From CBDBCU01 sp965243185 (GTDB lineage: Bacteria; Chloroflexota; Dehalococcoidia; Lucifugimonadales; UBA3495): a stretch of 64,000 nucleotides of DNA. The notes beneath the pieces are model-generated. The model ran no database searches. It was not told the origin of the DNA and saw only the letters and a list, made by a program, of their open reading frames with translations. Shown one piece after another: positions 1 to 7,633 of this stretch. The position numbers were made by a program, and so were the translations under genes. The stretch is taken from NCBI GenBank assembly GCA_965243185.1, contig OZ251531.1:3038001-3102000 (forward strand). The letters are read 5' to 3'. Within the stretch, counting starts at the first letter, position 1, and each line of letters starts with the position of its first letter.

Positions 1-464
1 CTACTGTCGATGCCGTTCTCATGGCAAGAAAAGCGGTGGAGTTCCGGGATGACTTGCCGATCCAAGTCCAGTTGCAGGACGCGGTCCCAGATCTGGGCTT
101 TGACTTCATCCCCAGCCAAGTTGTTCTCCCGGGAGAAGTGGGGCCGGTACATTGTGGTAATCCAGACTTCATCGGCGGTGAGGTGGGTTACATAGCCGAG
201 GACAAAGGCGCGGGTGGCCGAGGATTGGCCGTTGCCGTCAACCAGTTCCGGGTGGAGGTCAAACATCCGCCGAGTGCCGGTGCCTACGGTTTCCAGAGAC
301 AGAGGGGCGAAGTGGGTATCCTCGCGGCGGCCTTTGGTCATCGCGCGAATGTCCGGGGCGGTGGAGCCGAGGAAACAGCTGCCCATATAGTCGTGGACAT
401 AGCCCCAATCGAGTTCCTCGGCTACTTGCCGGGCGATGTGGAGGTGCATGGGCAGGTTAGGCAT
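1..464 (-). CDS. Zinc-dependent phospholipase C-like protein (partial)
   Basis: The reading frame starts at ATG 464, four bases after the hisG stop, and runs off the left edge, so only about 154 N-terminal residues are visible. The start reads MPNLPMHLHIARQ, followed by a motif LGSTAPDIRAMTKGRREDTHF-like stretch at about residues 32-52 and YVTHLTADEVW further on. The spaced His/Asp residues (HLHI, APDIR, DTHF, THLTADE) match the zinc-dependent phospholipase C / S1-P1 nuclease-type fold found in short uncharacterised bacterial proteins. Substrate is unknown. It is probably co-transcribed with hisG. Family assignment is by motif recognition only. Confidence 0.6.
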   Translation of the reverse strand, partial: MPNLPMHLHIARQVAEELDWGYVHDYMGSCFLGSTAPDIRAMTKGRREDTHFAPLSLETVGTGTRRMFDLHPELVDGNGQSSATRAFVLGYVTHLTADEVWITTMYRPHFSRENNLAGDEVKAQIWDRVLQLDLDRQVIPELHRFSCHENGIDS

Positions 465-467
465 CAG

Positions 468-1553
468 CTAGACCTCCCTAGCGGCGGGGCTGATTCCGGC
501 GGCGTCAAACAGCCGGTTCAGGGCGGCGGAGCGGCCCTTGAACAGGTAGTTGACCTGGGAGGCGGAAATGTCAACGCCGCCGCAGTCGCGCAGATGGTCC
601 ACGGCTTCCATCAGCCGCTCTTTAGGCACCAGCAGGCTGACGCTGTACCAGTCCTGTTCCTCGAGGTTATAGACCGGGGCGATAGTGGGGCCGCGCAAGC
701 CGGACACTTCGGGGCGGGTCAGCACGGTGGCGCTGACTTCCTGCGGGGAGCGGCCGCGCACATTGACGGTCAAGCGGTAGTAGGGTTCGGCGCGCATCGT
801 GGCTTCCAGCAGATCGACCAGTTCCCGGGCTTGCCGCAAGGCTCGGCGGGATTGCAGCAGGGTGGTGGTGTTGCCGATAAGACAGGATTGGGAACTGAGG
901 ATAGTACCGCCATCCAAGGTTTTAAGGCGGTTTTCCCGCAGGGTGGCGCCGGTGGCGGTCAAGTCGGCAATCAGGTCGGCATAGCCGGCAAAGGGGGCGG
1001 CTTCCAAGGCGCCGCTGACGGCGACCAGAGTAAAGTAGTTGATGCCGCGGCGGAACAGGTATTCCCGCAGCAGCCGGGGGTACTTGGTGGCAATCCGCAG
1101 CTGCTTGCCTTCCTGCCGGAACTCGAGGGCCAAGTCCGCCAAGTCGTCGATGGAGGAAACATCGAGCCAAGAGTCGGGGACGGCCAGCACAAAATCGCAG
1201 TTGCCATAGCCGAGGTCGTCCATCAAGCTGACCACTTGGGACGGGTCGCTACGGTATTCGAGGTAGCGGTCAAGGCCGGTGATGCCCAATTCGGCGCTGC
1301 CCTCCTCGACCTTGCCGGTGATGTCGGCGCTGCGCTGGAAAAGCACTTCGGCGCCGGGCAGGGCGGGAATAGCGGCGGTGTAACGGCGGGCGTTGGGACG
1401 GCTGACCGGCAGGCCGCAGGAACGCAGGTAGTTGAGGGTCGGCTCATAGAGTTCGCCATCGCTGGGGATGACGAGGCGCAAGGCGGCGTCCCCCGGGGCG
1501 TATTGCCGGGGTTCTTGGAGCAGTCCGTTGGTCAAGCCGGAATTAGTCAACAT
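468..1553 (-). CDS. hisG: ATP phosphoribosyltransferase, long form (HisG)
   Basis: HisG condenses ATP with PRPP in the first step of histidine synthesis in the cytosol. The N-terminal catalytic part contains LRLVIPSDGELYEP, a periplasmic-binding-like fold with AELGITGLDRY, and the PRPP region SGALEAAPFAGYADLIADLT. The last ~75 residues (VNVRGRSPQEVSATVL to SQVNYLFKG) look like the ACT-like regulatory domain of the long form. I place the start at ATG 1553, which overlaps the hisZ stop by 11 bases. An upstream ATG (1574) and TTG (1583) are in frame and would lengthen the protein by 7-10 residues. Long-form HisG does not normally need HisZ, yet hisZ is directly upstream. Confidence 0.85.
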   Translation of the reverse strand: MLTNSGLTNGLLQEPRQYAPGDAALRLVIPSDGELYEPTLNYLRSCGLPVSRPNARRYTAAIPALPGAEVLFQRSADITGKVEEGSAELGITGLDRYLEYRSDPSQVVSLMDDLGYGNCDFVLAVPDSWLDVSSIDDLADLALEFRQEGKQLRIATKYPRLLREYLFRRGINYFTLVAVSGALEAAPFAGYADLIADLTATGATLRENRLKTLDGGTILSSQSCLIGNTTTLLQSRRALRQARELVDLLEATMRAEPYYRLTVNVRGRSPQEVSATVLTRPEVSGLRGPTIAPVYNLEEQDWYSVSLLVPKERLMEAVDHLRDCGGVDISASQVNYLFKGRSAALNRLFDAAGISPAAREV

Positions 1554-2979
1554 CGCAGGCGGTCTGCGCTCCATGGGAGTCAATTAACAGCGCCGATTTA
1601 AGGCCGCGGGCGGCGGCGTAAGCCATGCTTTGGGGCAAGTCCCGGCCGCAAACTTCCAGTTCAACCGGTTGGCCGGCTTGCCGCAAGTTCCGGGCGGCTT
1701 GAAATGCCGGAATACGGCTTTCCGGGGTAGTCGGGATAACCAGAGTCGCCGCCGGCTTTTCCGGCCGGCAGTTGGCGGATGGATTGGTTAATGCTACCAG
1801 ACTTTCCAGGGTATAGGCAAAGCCCAAGGCAGGAATATCTTGGGGACTGCCCAAGGCGCGAGCCAAACTATCATAGCGGCCGCCGCCGCCCAAAGGACGG
1901 GGACAGTCGGGATGTTTGACCTCAAAGACGATGCCATTGTAGTAAGCCAAGCCCCGGGCCAAGCCGAAATCAATGGTGAGCAGGTCACTTACTTCCGGGG
2001 CGGCGGTCAGGATTTCCAAGAGTTCCGCTAACCGGTTCAGGGCTGACGGGTCGGCGCCGGCTTTGGCGACTACCTGGCGGGCGGCCGGCAAAACTGCGGA
2101 GGGCGGGCCGTTCAGGGCGGCTAATTCGGCAGCTAAAGCCAAGCCGCGTTCCAGTCGGGCCGGTTCGTCGCTGCCGCGGAGCTTGCGGAGGAAACGGTCA
2201 ACTACCCGCTCCGGGTCGCGCTGGCCGAAGCGGCGGCGGTCGCCGCCGTTCCATTGGAGGAAGCCCTGAATTACCTGGCGGGCTTGGTCATCGTCCAAGC
2301 CGACGAGGGCGGCGCTGAGTTCCTGATTTTCCGGGCTGCGGTCGCCGAGGTGCAGTTGGGCAGCCCGTTCCGCAATTTCGGGGAGAGCATCCCGGCCGCG
2401 GCGCAATTGCGGGATATTGGCAATTATAAAGGCGCGGGCCCGGTCGGAAACCCCGGTAGTGTCGAGGACGCTTTGCACTACATCCAAATCAGCCAGTTCG
2501 AGGCGGCAATCGGTTATACCAAGCTGCAACGGTACTTGGGCGGCCAAGGTTAGCAGTTCGGCGTCAGCCATCAGGCTGCCGGAACCCAGTAGCTCCGCGC
2601 CAACTTGGGTGAACTGGCCGCTGCTTTCCGATTGGGCGGCATCGCAGCGGAAAACGGGGCCAGCGTACTGCCAACGGGTGAGCCGGGGCAAGTCGGCGGC
2701 TTGCTCCAGGTAGCGGCGCATCAGGGGGGAGGTGAACTCGGGGCGGAGGCTTACGGCGTTGCCGCCGCCGTCAACAAAGCTATACATCCGGGAAGCCAAG
2801 TCGCCGCCGGATTTGCGGAGAAAGAGTTCGGTGGCTTCGAGGATGGGGGTTTCGCACAGTTGATAGCCGTAACTGCCGATTAACCCCGTCAGGGCATCCT
2901 GCACTTCCCGCTGGTGGCGGCAGGAGGCTCGGGAGGGGGCGTACATTCCCCGGAGGCGTGTAACCGGTTGCGTTGCCAT
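1543..2979 (-). CDS. hisZ: HisZ-like ATP phosphoribosyltransferase regulatory subunit (HisS paralogue)
   Basis: This is a class II aminoacyl-tRNA-synthetase-like protein of 478 residues. Motif-like segments are LRPEFTSPLMRRY at about 79-91, GPVFRCD near 107-113, and GLARGLAYYNGIVFEV near residue 345, where genuine HisRS has GLDYYTGTVFE. The changes in motif 2 and the missing arginine context favour HisZ over a tRNA ligase. A C-terminal anticodon-binding-like domain (TLVIPTTPESRIPAF onward) is retained, which makes the protein longer than typical HisZ. It ends inside the start of hisG, so the two are translationally coupled. A degenerate HisRS is the alternative reading. Confidence 0.75.
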   Translation of the reverse strand: MATQPVTRLRGMYAPSRASCRHQREVQDALTGLIGSYGYQLCETPILEATELFLRKSGGDLASRMYSFVDGGGNAVSLRPEFTSPLMRRYLEQAADLPRLTRWQYAGPVFRCDAAQSESSGQFTQVGAELLGSGSLMADAELLTLAAQVPLQLGITDCRLELADLDVVQSVLDTTGVSDRARAFIIANIPQLRRGRDALPEIAERAAQLHLGDRSPENQELSAALVGLDDDQARQVIQGFLQWNGGDRRRFGQRDPERVVDRFLRKLRGSDEPARLERGLALAAELAALNGPPSAVLPAARQVVAKAGADPSALNRLAELLEILTAAPEVSDLLTIDFGLARGLAYYNGIVFEVKHPDCPRPLGGGGRYDSLARALGSPQDIPALGFAYTLESLVALTNPSANCRPEKPAATLVIPTTPESRIPAFQAARNLRQAGQPVELEVCGRDLPQSMAYAAARGLKSALLIDSHGAQTACDVD

Positions 2980-3016
2980 AGGGGGATATTTTACTCCTGC
3001 CGGCTAAGGGGGGCAA

Positions 3017-3769
3017 CTAGGGGTGGGCGTTGAGACCGCCGTCGATATAGACCGGCTGGCCGGTGGTGTAATCGCAGGCTTCGGAGCAGAGATAGACCAG
3101 CAGGGGGCCGAGTTCGGCGGGGTGTCCCTTGCGGCGGAGGGGGATGTAGCGCACCAAGCGTTCCTGCTGCTGGATTTCCGGAGGGAGGTCATCGGCGGTA
3201 GTCCAGCCGATGCCGATGGCGTTGACGCGGATGTTGTGCGGCCCCCACTCGACGGCTTGGGAACGGGTCAGGGAGAGCAGGCCGGCTTGGCTGGCGGCGT
3301 AGGCGGAGGCGTTGACCATTCCCCGCTCGGCAAGGCCGGAAATCAGGTGAACGATCCGGCCGTACTGCTGGTCGAGCATACGGCGGCCGACCTGCTGGCT
3401 GAGCAGAAAGGCGGCGCGGAGGTTGCGGGAGTGAACGGCATCCCATTGCTCCGGAGTAATTTCAAGCAAGGGTTGGTAGAATTCGCTGCGGCCGGCGTTG
3501 ACCAGGATGTCCACGCGATTATGCTGGCGGTCAAAGGCGGCCAAGGCTCGGGAGACAGCGGCCGGGGTGTCCAGTTCTGAAACGACACCGTTATGTCCGC
3601 TGCCAAGGGCGGCAAGGATGGGGTCGAGGAGGTCTTGGCGGCGGGCAATAGCAAAGACAGATGCGCCGGCCTCAGCCAAGGCTGGGGCCAGAAAAGGGGC
3701 TTCGAGGCCGCCGGCGGTAGCCAGGATAGCCGTTTTACCGGCAAGGCTGTATTGCTCGAGGATGGGCAT
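3017..3769 (-). CDS. SDR-family protein with degenerate active site
   Basis: This 250-residue protein has the length and layout of a short-chain dehydrogenase/reductase: a Rossmann start, DILVNAG near residue 86, VHLISG, and a C-terminal GQPVYIDGGLNAHP. The cofactor motif is broken (ATAGGLEAPF instead of TGxxxGxG). The catalytic YxxxK reads YAASQ, confirmed in the DNA as a CAA codon, so the active-site lysine is Gln. It may be an enzymatically silent SDR or a partner of the intact SDR whose gene lies 19 bp upstream. The downstream gene is hisZ. Product function is unknown. Confidence 0.75.
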   Translation of the reverse strand: MPILEQYSLAGKTAILATAGGLEAPFLAPALAEAGASVFAIARRQDLLDPILAALGSGHNGVVSELDTPAAVSRALAAFDRQHNRVDILVNAGRSEFYQPLLEITPEQWDAVHSRNLRAAFLLSQQVGRRMLDQQYGRIVHLISGLAERGMVNASAYAASQAGLLSLTRSQAVEWGPHNIRVNAIGIGWTTADDLPPEIQQQERLVRYIPLRRKGHPAELGPLLVYLCSEACDYTTGQPVYIDGGLNAHP

Positions 3770-3788
3770 AGCGGGGGATAAGTCTCCA

Positions 3789-4601
3789 CTAGGTTTCCAA
3801 GGGGGCTAGCGGGGCGTGGCCGGTGGGGGCCAAGCCGGCCGCCAAGCCGCCGCCGTCGAGGGTAAAGGTTTCGCCGGTCATATAGTCGGAGGCGGGGGCG
3901 GATAGAAAGACGGCAACGGGGCCAATGTCCTGGGGGCGGCCCAACTGGCCGGTGGGGAGAAAGGCGCCAGAGGGCGGCAGGGCGTCGCGAATGTCGGAGT
4001 CGGTGCCGGCGGTGGGAATGAAACCGGGGACAATGGTGTTGGCGGTTACGCCGTAGCGGGCCAGGCTGAAGGAAAGGGCGCGGGTAAGTTGGAGGATGCC
4101 GCCTTTGGTGCAGCAGTAGGTATAAAGATCCCGGCCGCCGCGCAAGCCGAAGCCGGAGGATACATTGATGATTTTGCCCTGGCCGCGGTCAACCATTGGC
4201 TTGGATACGGCGCGGGCGCAGTAGAAAGCGCCGCTCAAATTGACATCCAGAGCGGCTTGCCATTGGTCATCGCTGAGTTCCCAGACAGGCGTGGGAACGG
4301 TGTCGGAGACGAGGGCGGCGTTGTTAATCAGCACATCCACATAGCCGAAGTGGGCAAGGGCGGCGGCGATAAGGTTATTGGCTTGGGCGGAGTCGCTGAC
4401 ATCGGTAGGGACGGCAAGGGAGCGGCGGCCGAGGGCGGTAACTTCGTTGGCGGCGGCTGCGATCGGGGCGGGACGGCGGCCGGCGATAACCAGGTCGGCG
4501 CCGGCTTTGGCTAGATGGCGGACCATTTCCAAGCCCAAGCCGGTGCCGCCGCCGGTGATGACGACAACGCGCCCGTCCAGGTTGAGTTTTTCCAGAGTCA
4601 T
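3789..4601 (-). CDS. SDR-family NAD(P)-dependent oxidoreductase
   Basis: This is a classical SDR with ITGGGTGLGLEM (TGxxxGxG) near residue 15, INNAA, an INVSSGFG serine, and YCCTK as the YxxxK catalytic pair, ending with SDYMTGETFTLDGGG. I start it at ATG 4601 (MTLEKLNLDGRVVV), five bases after the birA stop. The frame is open upstream into birA, but those residues are a birA shadow. About 270 residues is normal for the family. The substrate cannot be told from sequence. It probably belongs to the glyS-birA-hisG transcription unit. Confidence 0.85.
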   Translation of the reverse strand: MTLEKLNLDGRVVVITGGGTGLGLEMVRHLAKAGADLVIAGRRPAPIAAAANEVTALGRRSLAVPTDVSDSAQANNLIAAALAHFGYVDVLINNAALVSDTVPTPVWELSDDQWQAALDVNLSGAFYCARAVSKPMVDRGQGKIINVSSGFGLRGGRDLYTYCCTKGGILQLTRALSFSLARYGVTANTIVPGFIPTAGTDSDIRDALPPSGAFLPTGQLGRPQDIGPVAVFLSAPASDYMTGETFTLDGGGLAAGLAPTGHAPLAPLET

Positions 4602-4606
4602 CGGTG

Positions 4607-5395
4607 CTACCCGTTTTTGGTGCGCAGGGAGGTTACATCCCCGGCGGCGAAGGTTGACAATTGGCCGTTGTCCTGACGGAGCAATAGGCTGCCGAGTTCG
4701 TCGATGCTTTCGGCGTGGCCGAGGTATTTTTCGCCATGCCAAGATACCTTGACCCGCTGGCCGAGGGTGTCGAGAAGTTCCTGCCATTCCTCGACCGGGG
4801 TTTCGCCGCGGTTGAGTTGGCTGTAGAGGGCATCGAGTTGTTGCAGGATTTCGCGCAGGAGTTCATCCCGGGGGATGTCGCCGGCGGATACCTGATTCAA
4901 GCCGATGGCGGCGTCGGCCAGTTCGTCGATTTCAGCCGGGTCGAGGGAGACATTTACGCCGATGCCGACGATGGCGTAGCGGACGGCGTTGCCGGCGATG
5001 GCGCTTTCAACGAGGATGCCGGCTACTTTTTTGCCATCAAGGAGGATGTCGTTGGGCCACTTGATGCGGGGTTTGAGGCCGCTGATGTGGGTGATGGCGC
5101 GGACGACGGCGACGCCGCAGAGGCTGTTGAGATGGGGCAGGGTTTCGAGGGTGGGATAGAGGACGAGGGAGAGGTAGAGGTTGCCGGAGCGGGATACCCA
5201 GGTGCGGCCGTGGCGGCCGCGGCTGGCGGTTTGGGTTTCGGCAACAACGACGGTGCCTTCGTCGGTGCCGCGCTCGGCGCGGCGGAGGGCTTCGTCCATA
5301 GTGGAGGCGACTTCCTGAAAGTAGAGGAGACGCTTGCCGACCAAGCGGGTGAACAGTCCACCACGCAGGGTTTCCGCGACCAGATTTGTGGTCAT
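4607..5395 (-). CDS. birA: Biotin--[acetyl-CoA-carboxylase] ligase (BirA, no DNA-binding domain)
   Basis: The enzyme activates biotin as biotinyl-AMP and attaches it to the lysine of carboxylase carrier proteins. Visible hallmarks are EVASTMDEA near residue 29, the adenylate-binding loop SRGRHGRTWVS at about 58-68, KWPNDILLDGKKVAGILVE near 113-131, and VGIGVNV. At 262 residues it has the catalytic and SH3-like C-terminal domains but no N-terminal helix-turn-helix, so it is a group I ligase and not a repressor. The gene follows glyS by 57 bp. Confidence 0.92.
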   Translation of the reverse strand: MTTNLVAETLRGGLFTRLVGKRLLYFQEVASTMDEALRRAERGTDEGTVVVAETQTASRGRHGRTWVSRSGNLYLSLVLYPTLETLPHLNSLCGVAVVRAITHISGLKPRIKWPNDILLDGKKVAGILVESAIAGNAVRYAIVGIGVNVSLDPAEIDELADAAIGLNQVSAGDIPRDELLREILQQLDALYSQLNRGETPVEEWQELLDTLGQRVKVSWHGEKYLGHAESIDELGSLLLRQDNGQLSTFAAGDVTSLRTKNG

Positions 5396-5452
5396 AGCTT
5401 AATCCTCTTTACTGTTTCCGTCCGGGCAAGTTGGGTATCCCCGGCGGTGGGC

Positions 5453-6772
5453 TTACCAGTTGTGTTCGAGTTTGTCCTGGAGGATGGGTACCAGGTCGGC
5501 GACGGGGATACGGATTTGGTGCATGGTGTCCCGGTCGCGGATGGTGACCTGGTGGTCGTCGAGGGTGGCGAAGTCGACGGTGACGCACCAAGGGGTGCCG
5601 ATTTCATCCTGGCGGCGGTAACGGCGGCCGACGCTTTGGGCATCATCGTACTGGACGCTGAAGTGGCGGCGGAGTTGGTCGTGGATGCTGCGGGCGGTGG
5701 GGGTGAGGCGGGCGTTGCGGCTGAGCGGCAGCACGGCCACGGTGATGGGGGCCAATTCAGGATGGAGATGGGAGACGACGCGGATGGCGTTGCCGTCCGG
5801 TTCCTCATCGTAGGCGTCGAGCCAGAAAGCCAGGGCGGCCCGGTCAACGCCGCCGGAGGGTTCGATGACATAGGGCAGGAAATGTTCGCGGGTTTCCTCG
5901 TCGAAGTAGGTTAAATCCTCGCCGCTGGCGGCGGCGTGGCGGCCGAGGTCAAAGTCGGTGCGGGAGGCGATGCCTTCGAGTTCGCCCCAACCCCAGGGGA
6001 AACGGTATTCAATGTCATAGGTATCCCGGGCGTAGTGGGCCAGTTCGTCGGGGTCGTGGCGGCGGAGGCGGAGGTTTTCGCGGCGGATGCCGTAGCGGAG
6101 GTACCAGTTGAAGCGGGCGTTGACCCATTCCTGGAGCCACTGCTCCTCGGTGCCGGGTTTGACAAAGAACTCGACTTCCATCTGCTCGAATTCACGGGTG
6201 CGGAAGGTGAAGTTGCCGGGGGTGATTTCGTTGCGGAAGGCTTTGCCAATTTGCCCGATGCCGAAGGGGAGTTTTTTGCGGGTGGAGTTGAGGACGTTCT
6301 TGAAGTTAACAAAGATGCCCTGGGCGGTTTCGGGGCGGAGAAAGACTTCGTGGCCGGTGTCCTCGACGGGGCCCATAAAGGTGCGGAACATGAGGTTGAA
6401 GCGGCGGGGTTCGGTGAAGTCGCCGCCACATTCGGGGCAGGTTTCGGTTTCCAACTGGTCGGCGCGGAAGCGGAGGTGGCACTGGCGGCATTCGACGAGG
6501 GGGTCGGAGAAGTTTGCGACATGGCCGCTGGCGATCCAGACTTGGGGGGACATGAGGATGGCGGCGTCGAGGCCGACCATATCGTCGCGTTGGACGATGA
6601 CGGACTGCCACCAGGCTTCCTTGACATGGCGTTTGAGTTCGACGCCGAGGGGGCCGTAGTCCCAGGTAGATGCCAAGCCGCCGTAGATTTCGCTGCTCTG
6701 AAAGACGAAGCCGCGGCGTTTGGAGAGGGACAGGATTTTGTCCATATCGGCGTAGGGTAGTACGCGGGACAC
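5453..6772 (-). CDS. glyS: Glycyl-tRNA synthetase, single-chain class II
   Basis: It charges tRNA-Gly with glycine. The protein is 439 residues, the size of the alpha2-type bacterial/archaeal enzyme. It begins with the typical ADMDKILSLSKRRGFVFQSSEIYGG. A zinc-binding set, Cys 95, 98, 112 and 115, lies in CRQCHLRF and CPECGGDF. Motif 2 is seen in FRNEITPGNFTFRTREFEQ and motif 3 in EPSGGVDRAALAF. The C-terminal anticodon-binding domain follows (ELAPITVAVLPL). Upstream of the start is a possible promoter (TTGACA at 6824-6829, GATAAT at 6798-6803), but the 20-bp spacer is long, so it is only weak support. Confidence 0.95.
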   Translation of the reverse strand: MSRVLPYADMDKILSLSKRRGFVFQSSEIYGGLASTWDYGPLGVELKRHVKEAWWQSVIVQRDDMVGLDAAILMSPQVWIASGHVANFSDPLVECRQCHLRFRADQLETETCPECGGDFTEPRRFNLMFRTFMGPVEDTGHEVFLRPETAQGIFVNFKNVLNSTRKKLPFGIGQIGKAFRNEITPGNFTFRTREFEQMEVEFFVKPGTEEQWLQEWVNARFNWYLRYGIRRENLRLRRHDPDELAHYARDTYDIEYRFPWGWGELEGIASRTDFDLGRHAAASGEDLTYFDEETREHFLPYVIEPSGGVDRAALAFWLDAYDEEPDGNAIRVVSHLHPELAPITVAVLPLSRNARLTPTARSIHDQLRRHFSVQYDDAQSVGRRYRRQDEIGTPWCVTVDFATLDDHQVTIRDRDTMHQIRIPVADLVPILQDKLEHNW

Positions 6773-6916
6773 GGGGCAACTCCGCCAAGGACGGGAGATT
6801 ATCCGCCGGGATTAAGCGGATTATGTCAAGGCAAGGGAAAGGGTAACAATAGAAAAGGGGAATTGTAAATAACTTGGGGCGGGGGTTTTGGGGAATTATG
6901 GAGAGAAACCGGAATA

Positions 6917-6944
6917 GGCGGAAACCGCGGCCGCGGTTTCCGCC
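6917..6944. repeat. Perfect 28-bp palindrome
   Basis: Two 14-base arms, GGCGGAAACCGCGG and its exact reverse complement, meet with no spacer. It lies about 145 bp upstream of the glyS start, at the downstream edge (minus-strand sense) of the structured stretch at 6945-7350. No T-run follows on either strand, so a classic intrinsic terminator is unlikely. A factor-binding palindrome, or the end of the neighbouring RNA, is possible. Confidence 0.85.
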
Positions 6945-7350
6945 GTGTCGGGAGGCGGTTGGCAAGGCTGGTCATTGGGTTGCCTGCTCTGGGGGGTATC
7001 CTGGCTTGCATCCTCCCGGAGTTTCCCGACCAGACTGCCGATTACGGCGACTGAACCTTGAGTTGGCTACTGACGCCGCCGGGTATGGTTGCCCTAGCGG
7101 CGGGTTGGCCCAGTTCAGCTACCGTTGGTTGACCGACCTCCAGTCAACCTAGCACCAACTCTTACGGCGATTGAGATTTGCCGTTTCCCAAGACTTGGGG
7201 ATCGGGGGGCCTTAATCCCGTTTCCCCGGGGGTAATGGAGTAGGGGCGCCCGCAAGCCGGGTGAGGGCTTTGCGGGGCCCACCTCGCGAAGTGGGCTTGT
7301 AGGCAACGGTAAGCTAGCGAATCGTTAAGACCCTGCGTCCAGGGGCCCGG
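6945..7350. ncRNA. Candidate structured RNA of unknown class
   Basis: There is no convincing protein-coding frame here, but many self-complementary segments can be seen: 7124-7159 (nested GTTGG/ACCAAC outside GGTTGAC/GTCAACC), 7246-7258 with 7266-7278 (a ~12-bp stem closing GGGTGAG), 7277-7282 with 7291-7296 (GCCCAC/GTGGGC), and CCCAAG/CTTGGG near 7186-7198. On the minus strand it would precede glyS. Consensus motifs of RNase P RNA, tmRNA, SRP RNA and known riboswitches were looked for by eye and not found. Strand and class are undetermined. Confidence 0.45.
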
Positions 7351-7432
7351 TTAACCGTGACGATTATTATTATGGGGGAAGGTTTGGGGATTTGTCAAGG
7401 GATAAATGGGACTAATTTTCAGATTGGTTAGG

Positions 7433-7524
7433 GATTCGGGTTCTGGATTCCCACTTTCGTGGGAATGACGGTCGAATGGATTGGGATTCTGGATTCCCGT
7501 TTTCACGGGAATGACGGTTGTCAA
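7433..7524. repeat. Two adjacent copies of a hairpin repeat (GGAATGACGG type)
   Basis: Two ~44-bp copies lie side by side (7433-7476 and 7479-7524). Each contains TTCTGGATTCCC, a short loop, then GGGAATGACGG, and folds into a hairpin. Compensating changes occur between copies (CCCACTTTCGTGGG versus CCCGTTTTCACGGG), which points to selection on the stem. This looks like an intergenic REP-like repeat of the genome. A related sequence occurs near 63.9 kb. Confidence 0.7.
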
Positions 7525-7535
7525 GCGGGGAGACG

Positions 7536-7620
7536 GCGGGGGAACTTTTGTAAAAGTTCCCCCGCACCCCCTCAAAACTTTTGAGTTTTTGGTTGAGATT
7601 CCGCGGCGCAGCCGCGGAAT
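7536..7620. terminator. Cluster of three hairpins downstream of chlID
   Basis: Three inverted repeats lie in a row: 7536-7565 (14-bp arms GCGGGGGAACTTTT with a 2-base loop), 7571-7585 (CTCAAAA/TTTTGAG followed by T5 on the plus strand) and 7598-7620 (ATTCCGCGGC/GCCGCGGAAT). They follow the last gene of the cobalt operon on the minus strand and probably end its transcription. Only the middle one has a T-run, and that is on the opposite strand. Confidence 0.5.
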
Positions 7621-7633
7621 GACATAGCGGGGG

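Noticed and set aside
21..1601. Long open frame on the plus strand opposite hisG
   Set aside because: It is the complement of hisG and the phospholipase-like gene, low in complexity and without family signals; high GC gives long shadow frames.
6798..6829. glyS promoter as a separate feature
   Set aside because: The -35 and -10 like boxes are 20 bp apart, too wide for confident listing.
6980..7070. Second cobalamin riboswitch (GCAAGCCAGGATACC end)
   Set aside because: Only the 3' box looks similar; the GCCACTG and GGTG boxes seen at 16.4 kb are absent.
6917..7180. Glycine T-box leader for glyS
   Set aside because: GGCGGAAACCGCGG recalls the T-box but lacks TGG, and no specifier or terminator T-run is visible.
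6945..7350. RNase P RNA or tmRNA
   Set aside because: No GAGGAAAGTCC / ACAGAA core of RNase P and no GGTTTCGAC start or TTCGA arm of tmRNA on either strand.
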